From Bradysia coprophila (taxonomy: Eukaryota > Arthropoda > Insecta > Diptera > Sciaridae), in assembly GCF_014529535.1 (NCBI RefSeq), contig NW_023504022.1, forward strand, positions 10,045,028-10,109,027: DNA of 64,000 nucleotides, read 5' to 3'. This document shows positions 12,799-23,470 of the stretch, piece by piece. The position numbers were made by a program, and so were the translations under genes. Under the pieces are notes generated by a model, which saw only the letters and a list, made by a program, of their open reading frames with translations, had not been told where the DNA came from and did not search any database. How positions within the stretch are numbered: the first letter of the stretch is position 1; the number at the start of each line of letters is the position of its first letter.

Positions 12799-13850
12799 TC
12801 ACCGTTCACTGCTCACTGTTTCCGCTTCGTTTTTCACACTTTCAGTTACAGTGTAGGATGTATGGATGTCATTTACCTTATGATTGTCCAATTCTTTGAT
12901 TGAATCCACACCAAATAATTCGTCCCAGGTCTGATCACTGAATTGATTTATGGCCAACGAGTACGTTTCCAAGCCCTGTTCGAAGCGTTTATTGTGAACT
13001 TTAACAATTTCCTGGTTTTGAAGGAAAATTTGTCGGTGATGTTCTTCATTAGTCTGATTGGTATGTGTTTTGTTAAAATTCCGTTTAAAGTCTTCCCACT
13101 CTGACAATTTATATTGAAACCAATATTTTACTAGAAGCATCCCACTATATATAGCCAGACTCACCTTTTTTATCACCATCGGTTAGTTGATGTTCAGTCG
13201 GTGTTACCGGGGCCTGTGTTGACGTTTGTAATAATGGTATTAAAATCATATCGTCACAAATGGATCCGTCGGGGCAATTTTGTATGGACACTACACAATT
13301 GGGAAACGAGCCCGTCGATCCAAAAGGACAAATTTGATCTGTGGGCCTTTTGCATGCCGGATATGTTCCTGAATATCGAGGCGGGCATGGTGGAACGAAG
13401 CAATTAGGATAGACTCCCATAGTAGGATGTCGACATTTTTCTGGTTGGCAATGCGGAAATGTACCAGTGTACCCTATAATATATGTAGTGTCGGATGAGT
13501 GTTTTTGGTTCTATTGATTAATAATTTGACCCACCCGATTGGCAAGTTTGGTTTGTTTTAGTTTCTGGCAGCGGTATACTTGTTTTCCCTGATACTGAAG
13601 TTATTTCCTCAAGCTTCTGTGATTTTTGTGTTGGTGTTGGTAGTGTTGTCACTGCTGGAAATTGAGTAGGTAAAATTTCGGTTTGGGATGCACTTAATGT
13701 GCTGACAAAGTTGGAGTCCACATAATTGAATCTTGTGTCAATTCCACGCAACGCGATACCGAATGTAGAGAGTAGAACGTTTAGAAACTAGAATTGTTTT
13801 GCTCGTTACATTTTATCCTTATTACACAATCACACAATTGAGCTCACCAT
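12799..13850 (-). CDS. Secreted Cys-rich protein ending in an I29 propeptide-inhibitor domain, 288 aa, no protease domain
   Basis: Exons in transcript order: 13850-13848 (just ATG), 13787-13535, 13473-13165, 13100-12799. All joins are GT-AG with compatible phase. The protein has a hydrophobic signal peptide (MFLNVLLSTFGIAL), a Ser/Thr/Pro-rich mucin-like stretch, and four repeats of the form G-x-[FY]-P-x-C (GTFPHC, GVYPNC, GTYPAC, GSFPNC). A cathepsin propeptide-inhibitor domain follows (WEDFKRNFNKTH, RQIFLQNQEI, YSLAINQFSDQT). It then stops without any catalytic domain. I29 domains normally sit in front of a papain-like protease and block its active site; free-standing ones act as inhibitors (for example crammer in Drosophila). 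An inhibitor role here is inference. The I29 part closely resembles that of the protease at 19061-21363, and in both genes it begins right after a phase-1 intron. A downstream catalytic exon lost or missed beyond the stop cannot be excluded, but none is visible. Confidence 0.75.
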
Positions 13851-14482
13851 AATTTTTTACTGCGACAAATCGTCCGACTACATCTATACTACACATGAGA
13901 CTGAATTTGGGCATGCTAATTTTAATTTTTTTTAATGAGTTATCACAGTATCGAGGTGACGAAATTGAGGGGGAAATTACACGAGCTAATGGTGGACAGG
14001 ATTTTCACATGTTATGACCACTTACAGACCACGACATAGATCTGATAAATTGCTCCATTTAGCCATAAAATTTAAAACGAGAAACGAGATCAACTATAAC
14101 AAGAACTGGATCAATATTTTGAAGTAGTAGACGACACCTGTCGATAACAATCATGCCTGGACTGGTCTACCGGTTGAGTTTTTTCAATTTTGTAGGAATA
14201 TTTGGTATGATGAAGTCTGAATTTCTTTTTAATAGACCACCCAGTGGGTTTTTTGGTGGTCAGTCCATCCCAGCCCTGGTAAGAATATATTGTTTGATTC
14301 ATTACCATTCCATCTTTTTCAAACCATTCAGCTCTTTAATTGTTCGTCTAGTAAAATCCTGCTAATGGTAGTAATGTGACGAAAATCTTCATCTTTGCCA
14401 TTATTGATTTGGAGATAAACTAAAATCAATCATTTTGAGCTGAGAGATCGTGTTTTAGCAATTTACACATCTAATTCATTAA
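13851..14482. other. Spacer upstream of the I29 gene
   Basis: This contains the promoter side of the minus-strand I29 gene. No other gene is supported; frames at 14111-14365 on both strands are short and overlap each other. Confidence 0.4.
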
Positions 14483-14486
14483 TTAA

Positions 14487-16103
14487 AAAAAACGAGCCGT
14501 CAGAACAGTCGGAGCGTTCGCTGCGACTGAGCCCCGTACGAACCCGTACATCTATTGCGTACGCGACCCTAGTTCGTCGGTCGCCCTACTCTTACCCTAA
14601 ACGTACTAACCTAAAATTCTTATGAAATGTGCACGTCTTAAAAATTGCGCATAGCGCAATTACGAAGCCCCGTCCGACGTTCCTTTCAACTGTAACCCAA
14701 ACTTAAAAATTTTTGCAACAATTTATATTAACCTATATTTACCTATAAATAAACATTTTACTAATAAATATGCTAGTATATAGCTCAAAAGAACTATCTA
14801 CACCGTTATATAGCTCAATATAGCTGTATATATTTATAAATAGATATCCATATTTGGGATGCTTGAAACACCCCACACACATAACCAATCACTTCCCACT
14901 GATCAGTAACTTTGTAAGTATCATTTTCACCGATTTCTATTGTTTTTACAAAAATCCAAAATGGCGGCCGACGGCCATTTTGTTAGGAGGTGGAAATTAG
15001 TACAGCTGCTTTACATTCAATAATACCTTTCAGACAAAAAAAATTCATGAAATTCGGGCAAAGTTTACTCGATATATTGAGTCGAAATAGTGAGGCTAAG
15101 TTCGAAGATGGGCAATTTTGGGTCGACCCCTCCCGAGCTGGGGCCTCATAACTGATTTAACGTTTTCCGAAGATATCTGCGGCCATTCAAAGGCTAAACA
15201 TGTAAGTGATACGTCAAATAAAAGGTATTTACATTACCGATCGACAAAAAAAAAGTTTATGGAAATCAGATGATCGACTCGTTAGTTAGACCCCTTGGAG
15301 TGAACTAGGTACAGGGTGGCAAGCCGTTTTTGCTTGTAGGTTGGCCAAATTTGAACGGATTTCGATGGATTTTGCTTTATTAGATAGGTATTGACCGTGC
15401 CAATCAGGGAAAAAAAGTTCATGGAATTCGGTTTACAGAAGCGTGAGCTAGGTCTCTTGGAGTGAGCTTATACGTGGCTACTCGGCCGTACAGTGAACGT
15501 GGTATTTTTTGTTAATATATCGAGTAAACTTTGCCCGAATTTCATGAATTTTTTTTGTCTGAAAGGTATTATTGAATGTAAAGCAGCTGTACTAATTTCC
15601 ACCTCCTAACAAAATGGCCGTCGGCCGCCATTTTGGATTTTTGTAAAAACAATAGAAATCGGTGAAAATTATACTTACAAAGTTACTGATCAGTGAGAAG
15701 TGATTGGTTATGTGTGTGTGGTGTTTCAAGCATCCCAAATATGGATATCTATTTATAAATATATATAGTATATTGAGCTATATAACGGTGTAGATAGTTC
15801 TTTTGAGCTATATACTAGCATATTTATTAGTAAAATGTTTATTTATAGGTAAATATAGGTTAATATAAATTGTTGCAAAAATTTTTAAGTTTGGGTTACA
15901 GTTGAAAGGAACGTCGTACGGGGCTTCGTAATTGCGCTATGCGCAATTTTTAAGACGTGCACATTTCATAAGAATTTTAGGTTAGTAGGTTTAGGGTAAG
16001 AGTAGGGCGACCGACGAACTAGGGTCGCGTACGCAATAGATGTACGGGTTCGTACGGGGCTCAGTCGCAGCGAACGCTCCGACTGTTCTGACGGCTCGTT
16101 TTG
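14487..16103. mobile_element. 1.6-kb foldback DNA element flanked by TTAA
   Basis: Two arms of nearly 600 bp (about 14489-15080 and 15515-16102) are inverted copies of each other. They start with aaaacgagccgtcagaacag and are highly similar throughout. They enclose a roughly 430-bp unpaired spacer. TTAA sits at both outer edges (14483-14486 and 16104-16107), consistent with a TTAA target duplication as made by piggyBac- and Kolobok-type transposases. The ends are not the CCC of canonical piggyBac. No transposase is encoded. Each arm contains a CpG-rich stretch with gtacgggg and attgcgctatgcgcaat, a motif also present next to both reptin copies. Confidence 0.85.
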
Positions 16104-16206
16104 TTAAGTTGAAATCGTCATATAGACTCAGTAGTGTCTTAACCTGTTCTTTCAGAAGCTTGGTTGAATCCATTTCATTCAAATTACAATTCATAATGAC
16201 CTTTAT

Positions 16207-16359
16207 CAACGCACTTAATGCATGAGTGATCATAGTGGTCAGCTGCAGAAAACTCTATTTAACATGAAAAGGTTTTTACAGTGTTTTACGTTTGTATGAT
16301 ACACTGTCCAGTTTTAGTACTCTATTTAGTGTTACCACTCATGCTTTTGAAGTGCATTG
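16207..16359. mobile_element. Diverged MITE, CAACGCACTTC family
   Basis: The ends caacgcacttaatgc and ttttgaagtgcattg are imperfect inverted repeats, and ccttta(t) is duplicated on both flanks. The interior resembles the copies at 12558 and 59508 (catgagtg, atgatacactgtccagtt). Confidence 0.7.
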
Positions 16360-16667
16360 CCTTTATAGTTAACATAAGGTAAGGGTACCAAATCAATGAT
16401 GTTGAACTATTTGTTTTCTGTACAAATTATTTTGAGGCCCATGTTTGGACAACGAACATTTTTTTTCTCCTTCTGATAATAATGAAGTCCATTAAATGGA
16501 CGCTAAATGTAAGCTAATAAAAATCATTTAAAATCTTAATTTGCTTGATTGAAAACGATGAACGAACCGTAACGAACACAGGGTGACAACATACCTTGAT
16601 AAAAAGCAAATTATAAGCGGCAAAAAGGGGGGAAAGACTCTGCTTTAATAGATAGCGATGCATAGCC

Positions 16668-17003
16668 ATGCTGGAAGTTGGTCAACTGGTGACAGTACCT
16701 GATGCCCGCGACGACAGATCGGGAATGTCGAATGCGGAAGTGAATAAGTCTAGCCATTCAGTGGAATCGGATGTTATGGAACAGTCGAGTTCGTATTCAA
16801 TTACAAGCGATGCCAATGCGACCAAATACCGTTCCAGGTTCAACAACATCATATGCAATACAATGCAAGGAATCAGTCAGAAATTGAAGTCAATGACCAG
16901 TCTACCCAGTCCGGTCAACAAAGCTTTCTATTACATGCAATGGAAACATTTCCTCTTCCCCTGGGCAGAAGAATTTTTCAGAATTGAAGGATTAAAATTC
17001 TGA
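16668..17003 (+). CDS. Hypothetical 111-aa protein
   Basis: This is a single open frame from an ATG. I do not recognise the protein. It begins MLEVGQLVTVPDARDD, has a Ser-rich polar middle and a more structured tail (VNKAFYYMQWKHFLFPWAEEFF). No signal peptide or transmembrane segment is evident. Composition is more protein-like than the surrounding AT-rich sequence. It lies just after a MITE, so it could be a small real gene, an exon of a larger one, or chance. Confidence 0.35.
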   Translation: MLEVGQLVTVPDARDDRSGMSNAEVNKSSHSVESDVMEQSSSYSITSDANATKYRSRFNNIICNTMQGISQKLKSMTSLPSPVNKAFYYMQWKHFLFPWAEEFFRIEGLKF

Positions 17004-17711
17004 TCAGATTTCTTGACGACTTTAGTCTCAATGTTTATCGTTTCCTTAATTTCCTTAATTGAAATAATATTTTGTGAACAGTCTAATGCTGATAGCTAGC
17101 TTCAACGATTTATTTGTATTTAAAAATTTCAATTTAAAATTTTGTTCATTCGAAAGAAAGTTTTGTTTTTGCAGAAAGTGTTAACTCACGTCGATCTGAG
17201 TGGTTGATTAAAATTGTAAATTTTAGTTTGATGAAATCTTTTAAGTATTTTTTTATATTCTTTGATCTTAGAGAAAAGAAATAAATTCTTTGGGAAAATA
17301 GTAAATTTACTTTTACTCACCGTGATACGAGATAACGAGTTACTTCCCAGTTATAGTATGCTATTTTACCTTACGATGTTGGTAAAGGCGTTGCCCTAGG
17401 GCAGTAATGGCCTTATTACTTTCCTAGTAAGGTAATTGTAGATTACATACTTGCGCGGAAAATCGTTGTTTTGAAGAGTGTGAAGTTTGTATGCTGAGCC
17501 GAAGGCGAATTTTCGCAGCACATAGGAGGTAAAATCATATAATTATTCAGTCGTTTCAATTTGATTTCTTTAAGTTGCCACGACTGACTCGAGGGTTCGC
17601 GAGTAAAGTTTTATACGCAATGGTTTGGAGATTGTTATTGTGAAACACACGAAAAGGAATAATTCGTAAAGGAAGCCAATTTATTGCGTATAATGGCGGA
17701 ATTTTGCGAGG
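17004..17711. other. Non-coding spacer
   Basis: AT-rich sequence with no recognised feature. Confidence 0.4.
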
Positions 17712-18193
17712 GGTGACGCACTTCCATTTAATCCATTTAATCCATTTAATCCATTAAATCCATTAAATCCATTAAATCCATTTAATCCATTTAATCCAAA
17801 AAAAAAAATTTAGTTTTACCAAAATAATTAGGCTACCCACCTGAAGAATTTGTAAAGTAATTGCGAAAAATAGATTTGCACGATCCCCAACTCGTTTAAG
17901 TACTCGTGAGGTTTTGGAAAAAATTTTTTGTTAAAAATGGTATTAAATTTATTTAATCCATTTAATCCACTTTACACAAAAAACTCCTAAAAGTGGATTT
18001 TTTCGCTTTTTAACATTGTAGTATGAGTTGTAGTACGTGGTTCGATCAAAATCAACAATTTTTAAGACTTTTACAGTTTTTTGTAAAATGAACTTTTTTC
18101 CTATTTAATTCATTTAATCCAATTTTTATTCCATTTAATCCATTAAATCCATTTAATACCATTTAATCCATTTAATCTAGAAGTGAGTCACCA
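17712..18193. mobile_element. Short-TIR element filled with aatccattt tandem repeats
   Basis: The ends are gggtgacgcacttc and gaagtgagtcacc, imperfect inverted repeats. Just inside each end are tandem runs of the nonamer aatccattt/aatccatta (about 17728-17800 and 18115-18182), with a few more near 17950. The word cggaattttg occurs a few bases outside both ends (near 17698 and 18194), which may be a 9-10-bp target duplication of Mutator type, though it does not abut the ends exactly. No coding content. Confidence 0.55.
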
Positions 18194-18358
18194 GACGGAA
18201 TTTTGTAAATTTTATTATGTTCTAAGAAGAATTAACATCCAGTGAAGATACTTGCAATCCACCCTGTGATTACTTTTTGGTATTCCTAACGAAAATATTA
18301 CTTCGATGGGCGATCAAAGTATATTTTTCCAAACATTCGATCAATTCAGTGAGTGGTG

Positions 18359-18952
18359 ATGTTGCGCAAATTTATTGTGGCCGTACCTGTTTTTGCTTTC
18401 ATCTGTACGATAGTATTTACAGAGCCAATAATACAAGACAATCAATCAGCAGATACTCGAGCTAAAGTAGTGAAATTCAAAAATCAGAGCAATAGAACAG
18501 GAATGTATACAGTTATGTAAGAGATTATTGGGATGAGATGTCCTAACAAAAATTGATAAGCAAAACTGCCGTAAATTGCATAAGGGACTTAACTTTTTCA
18601 GACAAATTAAAATTCTTTTGTTCTAAAAAAATTGAGTCCCTCATGCAATTTTCGGCATAAAAGTGAAAAACTTGTCTTTTAACAAAATTGTTCTAATTGT
18701 GCTGTACAGATATGAACTTAGCAATGGCATAATTCACTATGAAGACGGTACACTCAACGATGATAATCACAATCTAGCCGAAGATCCAGTCGAAGGAACT
18801 TACTGGTTCGTAGGACCAGACAATAGAACGTACAAGATTGATTACATAGTTAATGAGGATACCTTTGAACCGCAAGTCGGAGAAGGTAGTGGAGTGAGTA
18901 ATAATTTACTCCGATCACTGGTTGGTTGACTTTATTGTAGTACAAACTCTGA
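18359..18952 (+). CDS. Small cuticle protein with RR-type domain, three exons, 117 aa
   Basis: Exons 18359-18516, 18710-18893 and 18941-18952; phases match, and the last exon encodes only YKL plus the stop. The signal peptide is MLRKFIVAVPVFAFICT. A Rebers-Riddiford-like core follows (YELSNGIIHYEDGTL, EGTYWFVGPDNRTYKIDY, then VNEDTFEP), closest to the RR-1/larval-cuticle type seen in soft cuticle. The chitin-binding role comes from the family. The gene is tail to tail with the chimeric protease, with only about 108 bp between stop codons. Confidence 0.82.
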
Positions 18953-19014
18953 TGTATTCTTCTGGATTAAAAACACGATTCCTAGAAAAAAATTGTCAGA
19001 AAAACTGCCCTCTC

Positions 19015-19020
19015 TTTATT
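19015..19020 (-). terminator. Poly(A) signal of the chimeric protease gene
   Basis: tttatt on the + strand reads AATAAA on the coding strand, about 40 bases beyond the stop codon. Confidence 0.5.
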
Positions 19021-19060
19021 TTCGATCAAACGTTATATGTTTTATAATAAAAAAAAAACT

Positions 19061-21363
19061 TTAAGCAACTGGATAGTTGGCTGCTGAGGCTATGGCACAG
19101 TGATTGCCTTTGTTTCTAGCAACTTTACCGTACCCGCCTTCACCCCACGTCGTGCCAAACGAATTTTTGATGAGCCAATAATCCATGTTCTTCGCTGAGT
19201 CATGCCCATAACCAATGACTAAGATCGCGTGATTAATACTTCCCAGATCGGATAAACAACCATCATCAAGATAAACACCATCGTGAAATAGCATAGAGTT
19301 TTGATTAGTAAAGTCCATTCCAGCCGATACAGGACCCACATTACCCACAATATCTTTCAACATATCTTCGTCACCATTTGGAAGAACGCTCTTATATGCG
19401 ACATTTTTGAATAAGCCTTCTGTTACAGCACATTGCTTTTCTTTGGCAATATATGGATACGTATCGTCAGTAACAATACCTTGACAGCGAGTGTAAAGGA
19501 AAGCGCTGTTGGTGTATCCTTTATTACATCCATGGTTCTTTTTCGAACAATCGACTAACTGCTGTTCGGAGAATGAAGTGAGCCGCCCATTCTTACGAAA
19601 AAATAATCCTTCTAAAGCTCCCACAGCACTGAATGCCCAACACGATTGACATGATTGTTGATTCTTGATTGGCGTGACTGCACCATCGATGCGCCAATCT
19701 TTCGTTTCAGGAGTAGTTGATCGTTTACCTCGTAGATTTAACCCAAGTCCGGGAATTAACCCACCATTGGCCGAACTTTGTAACCCTCCGGCCACATTTC
19801 GTATCAGACCTCCAATAAAATTTCCAAGTCCTCCGGCCGCATTTTGAAACCCATTTGCAGGCACATTTTGTTGTCCATTTCCATTCGCATTTTGAAACCC
19901 ACCTGCGGGCACATTTTGAAATCCACCTGCGGGCACATTTTGAAATCCACCTGCGGGCACATTTTGAAATCCACCTGCGGGCACATTTTGAAATCCACCT
20001 GCGGGCACATTTTGAAACCCACCTACGGGAACATTTTGAAATCCACCTGCGGGAACATTTTGCAATCCACCTGCAGGTACATTTTGAAACCCGATTCTGC
20101 CTACATTTTGAAATCCACCTGCGGGAACATTTTGAAATCCACCTGCGGGAACATTTTGAAATCCACCTGCAGGCACATTTTGAAATCCACCTGCGGGAAC
20201 ATTTTGAAATCCACCTCCGACCACATTTTGAAATCCACCTGCAGGCACATTTTGAAATCCACCTGCGGGAACATTTTGAAATCCACCTGCGGGAACATTT
20301 TGAAATCCACCTCCGACCACATTTTGAAATCCACCTCCAGGCACATTTTGCAACCCAACATTGCTCAAATCATACAACGCAGCTGCGGCAAAATCATCTT
20401 TCGACTGTTGTGATGGGAAAAAGCCCATAATGCTGAGATACTCGGTGAATGTCCAATCGCCGAATATATTAAAGGCTAATGAGTAAGTTGAGCCGCCTTG
20501 GTCATACAAGCTATTGTGTGTACGGATTATCTGTTGATTTTGTAGAAATATTTGCTGTCGGTATGCTTTCGCGGAATTGTCGGCATATGTTTTGTTAAAG
20601 ACCAGCACAAAGTCGTCCCAGCCTGCAGTAGAATGAAAATAATTGAGCAAAATTCAAAATTGGATACAATTGAAAATCGTCGTCGTATACCAATGGTCTT
20701 TGCACCATCTCCAATTCTCTCTCCAGCTCCGTTAATCGGGCATTGTTGTCTTATTTCTCTTTTAATTGCTTCTAGAGCAGCACCATCATTGGCTTCACTC
20801 GATGTACAAGGATTATCCCGAAAATTGGCCTTCTGTAAGTTTGGTAAATTTGTAAAGAAATTCCCGCCGATGTATTTGATTTTGTTGCTGTTGAAGTTGA
20901 TGTATTGAACGTTTGGATTGAATTCGAACAAATTTGATTCCAAGTACTCCAAATTGTTTGAATAGAGCCAAATCTCGCGCAATTTGGAGAATTGTTGAAT
21001 GTCTGCACTGCTCACGCTCTTCAATTTCGCACTCCAGACCGAGAAATATTCAACATTGGGAAACACTGAACTGAAACCCGACGGTATAACTTCGCACGTT
21101 CCCTCGTATATGTTGAGCGCAACGACGCTGCTATCATCGTAACCGTTATTATGTTGTCCCGTTGCACTAGTTATGGATGTCTTACCGTTTACATTTAACG
21201 TATTTTTTATGAAACATCCGTATGGATCATTGTCAGGATTTTCGATCAGTTTCCAGCCGTGTGAAATTTGATATTCACATCGGACATCTATCTGCAGCGA
21301 GTTCGGAATCAATATTGTTACGATTAATGCAAATAAGAGAAAAGACTTTGCACAGAAAACCAT
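19061..21363 (-). CDS. Chimeric secreted protease: LRR - I29 - octapeptide repeats - papain-like domain, 744 aa
   Basis: Exons 21363-20691 and 20622-19061 join in phase 1 across a 68-bp intron. I chose the ATG at 21363 because a TATAAATA box lies at 21415-21422 and a good signal peptide follows (MVFCAKSFLLFALIVTIL); the more upstream ATG at 21411 would overlap the TATA box. Approximate domains: signal 1-24; leucine-rich repeats about 85-185 (KLREIWLYSNNLEYL, NVQYINFNSNKI); I29 propeptide inhibitor 225-285 (GWDDFVLVFNKTY); about 22 GGFQNVPA-type octapeptides, about 312-488; a dibasic RGKRS site; cysteine-protease domain about 530-744. Catalytic residues are present: oxyanion Gln in KNQQSC, Cys552 (CQSCWAF), His689 (NHAILVIGYG), Asn711 (KNSFG). 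The usual KNSWG Trp is Phe and the usual GxCGSCW is QSCQSCW. LRR and Gly-rich repeats are not normal parts of L-type cathepsins. The protein should be secreted and activated by removal of the N-terminal part; this is inference. Confidence 0.85.
19850..20360. repeat. 24-bp coding minisatellite (GGFQNVPA units)
   Basis: About 21-22 copies of a 24-bp unit (core cacctgcgggcacattttgaa on the + strand, minus its last base where it varies) lie in frame inside the protease gene. Most units are identical apart from c/a in gggc/ggaacattt, and some carry valine (cctccgacc) instead of alanine-proline. This near-identity means recent array turnover. Several other frames stay open through the array simply because 24 is divisible by 3. 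Confidence 0.9.
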
Positions 21364-21414
21364 TGCTATTTCGGTAAAGCATCTATACTGCGGAACGGAT
21401 GGTTCGTTCACCTG

Positions 21415-21422
21415 TATTTATA
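21415..21422 (-). promoter_or_regulatory. TATA box of the chimeric protease gene
   Basis: TATAAATA on the minus strand lies about 52 bases before the chosen ATG, leaving room for a start site and a short leader of about 20-25 bases. Confidence 0.7.
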
Positions 21423-23212
21423 ATGACTGATGGCACTTTCATACCCACTGAGTAAGACGACGGTCTAAAGCATTTATTGTACCACTTGTAATAAGAAATT
21501 CGTGTAATAGTCGATGCTTCTACTATACCTGCTGTATCTCTAAAAGATTGTTGACCATTAAGTTAGATTACACCGAGGCTGTAAACTTTGAGTAGGTCAC
21601 ACTGATACAGATACGTGGGTGACACACCACAGTTGACGGTATATTAGTGCGCGGCTAGCTAGACTTTCCCTACACTTTAGCTCTCCACACATATAGTAAT
21701 ATTGTAGGGCTGGTAAGTTTAACAAACAAAGTCAGACTCTGCAACGGTACTGCGAAAAGTGAACTTTTCATATGTCATTTCATATGATAATTCTACATCT
21801 AGTGACAAAAGCAACATATTTTCGCAACTTATTGCATAAATTACTATTGTTAACACTGTACGGGGGGAAAATTTGCTTAAGAATTGTAAGAGATGGTACG
21901 GCTAGTTTCATCAGTACGGATATACATCACTGATGACGCGGTGTATAAGATTTTTAAATTTTATGTTTTATTAAATCATTAACAGTTTTAATAGATGGCA
22001 TGTGGCATGATGCATTATACTATAGATATTCTACCACCGCGCAAATAATCACATTTCAATAGGGAAGGCCACGGACGTATTTTTGTTTACATTTTGTTAA
22101 TGATTCTAATAGCTCTAATATCTACAAAATTATAAGCTTATAAGCTTATAAGCTTACTGAAATTGTAAATTTTATTCTTCCAATTTTTGGGAAGGAAATT
22201 GTTGGAAATTTACGAGACCATCACGCAACCTACCCATGTCAAATTTAGTCCTATTTTATAGTATGCAAATCGAGTACATGGAAATAGGATGAAATTCAGT
22301 GTCCTTTGGGCCACTCGTTACGTTATGATGAGATAAAGTTAGGTGTAGGAAGTTGGATGGGAAAGGAACATTTCCTATGATATTTCCTAAAATCGATGTA
22401 ATCAATTTAAGCAACTGAAACATTGGAAAGGCGTCGATGAGCCCTAGGGATCAGGATACAATTTGACGAAATTTGAGATCACTGATAAATAAAATTTGAA
22501 AAAAAACGACATAAATTGCAAATTAAGTTAAGAGGTTCCGAGTCTTCAGTTTTGATACAAACCAAATACTATGTCGCCATCTCGTTTTTAGTTTGTGAAT
22601 TTTTTACTTAAATGTATAGAAATGTGTACCAAAAGTTTAAGTCCTGTACTCTTGTAGAGGTGATTTAAATAGCAGAATGAATGGAATAGAACTTTACAAA
22701 CAATGTGAGACCAAATTTCGGTAAAGTAATGCCAAATTAAGTATTTTGCCACATCAGAATGTCTTTTACTACTTTAGTCTTACAAATTTATGTTTCTAAA
22801 TATTGCTATTTGTTCTTCAAATTTTGGTTTGTGTCTGAGCTGAACGCTCGGAGCCTCTTAAATCGAAAATATGACGAAATTTTTAATATTTTACAACGTT
22901 CGTTACAGAGCTCATTAAAGTGTTACGAAAATATCTGATAATTCGTACTAGATTGATGTCAAAATATCGACTCGATCGCTGTTTCGCGTAGAGTGTTGGG
23001 TGTATTGAGGCTTTTTATTTAATAATGTTGTTAATGATGATACAATCACGATGTTTTTAACTGATTTCCATTTTTGCTCTAAACCGCCTGATGGTCATTG
23101 ACTTTTCGAAAAAAAAACTGTCCAGCCTCACCGTGAGCGGTGTATCACTGGTATATTGGCCATCGATATTCTGAAATTAATTTTTTAGCCAAATACGAAG
23201 GATTTACCTATG
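21423..23212. other. Intergenic region
   Basis: No gene is recognised. A perfect palindromic run (ttataagcttataagctta, around 22130-22156) is the only distinctive small feature. Confidence 0.4.
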
Positions 23213-23470
23213 CACCGAGAAAAAAGATTACGTCTGACATGTATAAAGTGTGGTGAGGAAGTTATACGCATACGTTTTAACGTGTGACACGTATTGTTAT
23301 ACATATGTCTTGTATAAAATACGAGTGGCATGTTTCTTACCTTAGTCATCGTATATTATAAGTGGTTATATATGGAAATACGTGTCGTGCGTAAGTACGC
23401 ATACGTGACTTATGTATAACTTCCTTACCACACTTTGTACGTGTCATACGTAATCTTTTTTCGCAGTGTG
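23213..23470. mobile_element. 258-bp MITE with about 60-bp inverted ends
   Basis: The left end caccgagaaaaaagattacg and the rightmost bases read backwards, cacactgcgaaaaaagatta, match. The similarity continues through aaagtgtggt(g/a)aggaagttata. No coding capacity. Confidence 0.75.

Noticed and set aside
14483..16107. piggyBac transposon proper
   Set aside because: TTAA flanks fit, but the termini lack CCC and there is no transposase frame; kept only as an unclassified TTAA foldback element.
19844..20430. Plus-strand frames rich in HFEIHLRE- and ILKSTCG-type repeats
   Set aside because: They are antisense readings of the 24-bp protease repeat, kept open because the unit length is divisible by three.
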